Assembly (NCBI GenBank): GCA_035640715.1
Contig: DASQVO010000488.1
Coordinates: forward strand, 1-5,762
Origin: DASQVO01 sp035640715
GTDB lineage: Bacteria > Actinomycetota > Actinomycetes > Streptosporangiales > Streptosporangiaceae
Length of the DNA: 5,762 nt
Reading direction: 5' to 3'
Shown here: positions 4,857 through 5,762 of the stretch, piece by piece
Layout: every line of letters begins with the position of its first letter
Numbering within the stretch: position 1 is the first letter of the stretch
The notes under the pieces: model-generated
Databases searched by the model: none
Seen by the model: only the letters and a program-made list of their open reading frames with translations
What the model was told of the DNA's origin: nothing
Made by a program: the position numbers and the translations under genes

Positions 4857-5762
4857 TGGTTCAGCACCTCCGTTACCTCCTCGCGCAGGCTAGCGAGCCG
4901 CCTGGCCGCCTCCGCCCGATGCGGCGCCAGGTCGCCCCGGCCGGCGGCGTCCAGCACCACCTGCAGGTAGATCTTCACCTTCGGCTCGGTGCCGCTGGGC
5001 CGCACCGCGACCCGGGTACCGTCCGCACACCGCCAGATCACCACATCCGACCGGGGCAGCGTGAGCGGCTCCTTCGTCCCATCCCGGTGTGACCGGACGC
5101 CCAGGCTCAGGTCGTCGGCAGAGACGACCGGCTGGCCGAGCAGTGACGCCGGGGGCGCCGAGCGAACGGCCTCGAGCAGGGATGCCCCGGAAGCGGCCCC
5201 GGGCCCGGCGGAGTTCTCGCCGCCGGGGAGGGCCAGCGACACCTGATCGGTGGCGTACAGGCCGAAGCGCCGGGCCAGGTCGTCGAGCAGGCCGGCCAGG
5301 CTGCTGCCGCCGCGTTTCGCCTGGGCCGCGGCATCGGCCAGGGCCAGAGCTGCGGAGATGCCGTCCTTGTCACGGACGATGTCGGTCACCGCGTAGCCGA
5401 GGGCCTCCTCGTAGCCGAACAGGAACCGGCTGCCCGGTATCTCATCGCCGGCCCGCATGATCCATTTGAAGCCGGTGAGGGTTTCCGCGTAGCGCGCGCC
5501 GGCCGCCGCCGCCATCTGCCTGAGCAGGCCGGACGACACCACGGTGGTGACCAGGAGGCGGCGGGAGGGATGGGGCTCCCGCGTCAGCAGGTAGCTGCCG
5601 AGCAGCGCCCCGATCTCGTCTCCGCGCAGGATGCGCCATCCTCCCGCCGAGGCGGGGTCGGGGATCCCGGCGGCGAGCCGGTCCGCATCGGGATCGTTGG
5701 CGAGCAGCAGGTCCGCGCCGCTGCGGGTGCCCTCCTCGATGAGCAGGTCCAGGGCGCCCGGC
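4853..5762 (-). CDS. Phospho-sugar mutase of the PGM2 / phosphopentomutase-like type, C-terminal half, 5'-truncated by window edge
   Basis: This is an alpha-D-phosphohexomutase that moves phosphate between C1 and C5/C6 of a sugar through a bisphosphate. The frame is open from the right edge (first full codon 5761-5759), giving 302 visible residues. The GTG at 5542 is internal. Visible in order are the metal-binding loop DPDADR (residues 23-28, 5695-5678), GDEIGALLG (47-55), TLTGFKWI (94-101), the sugar-specificity loop FGYEEALGY (115-123, Glu pair at 5410-5405) and the phosphate loop RPSGTEPKVKIY (254-265). The N-terminal domain with the catalytic phosphoserine is outside the window. The EEALGY loop resembles the EEAIGY of PGM2 phosphopentomutase/glucose-1,6-bisphosphate synthase, not the GEXSGH loop of phosphomannomutases. 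Together with deoC directly downstream (4-base overlap), this favours (deoxy)ribose-1-phosphate to 5-phosphate conversion. Automatic labels such as phosphomannomutase are likely to be seen. Family is sure, substrate inferred. Confidence 0.93.
   Translation of the reverse strand, partial: PGALDLLIEEGTRSGADLLLANDPDADRLAAGIPDPASAGGWRILRGDEIGALLGSYLLTREPHPSRRLLVTTVVSSGLLRQMAAAAGARYAETLTGFKWIMRAGDEIPGSRFLFGYEEALGYAVTDIVRDKDGISAALALADAAAQAKRGGSSLAGLLDDLARRFGLYATDQVSLALPGGENSAGPGAASGASLLEAVRSAPPASLLGQPVVSADDLSLGVRSHRDGTKEPLTLPRSDVVIWRCADGTRVAVRPSGTEPKVKIYLQVVLDAAGRGDLAPHRAEAARRLASLREEVTEVLNQ
4866..4871 (-). promoter_or_regulatory. Ribosome binding site of deoC inside the mutase gene
   Basis: GGAGGT on the minus strand lies 9 bases before GTG 4856, within the last codons of the mutase. 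A second purine-rich block, GAGGAGGT, is just upstream at about 4875-4882. No other in-frame start codon sits near either, so GTG 4856 is well supported. Confidence 0.7.

Noticed and set aside
5540..5542. GTG at 5542 as the start of the mutase
   Set aside because: The essential metal loop DPDADR and GDEIGALLG lie upstream in the same open frame.

Overview
The window comes from a GC-rich bacterial chromosome, most likely an actinomycete (Actinomycetota). The evidence is strong G/C preference at third codon positions, GTG starts, the actinobacterial form of the 2-oxo acid dehydrogenase E2 core, a flavin/F420-type luciferase-like oxidoreductase, and a PGM2-like mutase next to deoC. The genus cannot be named from this sequence. 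There are no RNA genes, CRISPR arrays, insertion sequences or other mobile-element traces, and no stretch of more than about 80 bases lacks a gene.

Layout. Positions 1-755 (+) hold the 3' part of an E2 dihydrolipoamide acyltransferase gene (sucB/dlaT type), which starts outside the window. A GC-rich hairpin with a perfect 15-bp stem and a short T run (796-834) follows it. Everything from 837 to the right edge lies on the minus strand and converges on that hairpin. In transcription order (right to left) it is: the C-terminal half of an alpha-D-phosphohexomutase of the PGM2/phosphopentomutase-like type (4853 to beyond 5762); deoC, deoxyribose-phosphate aldolase (4164-4856, 4-base overlap with the mutase); a nitrilase-superfamily beta-ureidopropionase (3273-4112); a dihydropyrimidinase/D-hydantoinase (1864-3261); and a luciferase-like (LLM) oxidoreductase (837-1832). 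Gaps between these genes are -4, 51, 11 and 31 bases, so one polycistronic mRNA is plausible, with the 51-base gap as the only likely joint.

How the genes fit together. The mutase and DeoC would turn (deoxy)ribose-1-phosphate, released by nucleoside phosphorylases, into the 5-phosphate and then into glyceraldehyde-3-phosphate plus acetaldehyde. Dihydropyrimidinase and beta-ureidopropionase are steps two and three of reductive pyrimidine degradation (dihydrouracil to N-carbamoyl-beta-alanine to beta-alanine, CO2 and ammonia). The cluster therefore looks like a nucleoside-salvage unit that handles both sugar and base. Step one, reduction of uracil or thymine, has no classical dihydropyrimidine dehydrogenase here. 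The LLM oxidoreductase sits where such an enzyme might be, and this is the most interesting open question in the window. All catalytic residues that could be checked by eye in the five enzymes are intact; there are no frameshifts or pseudogenes.
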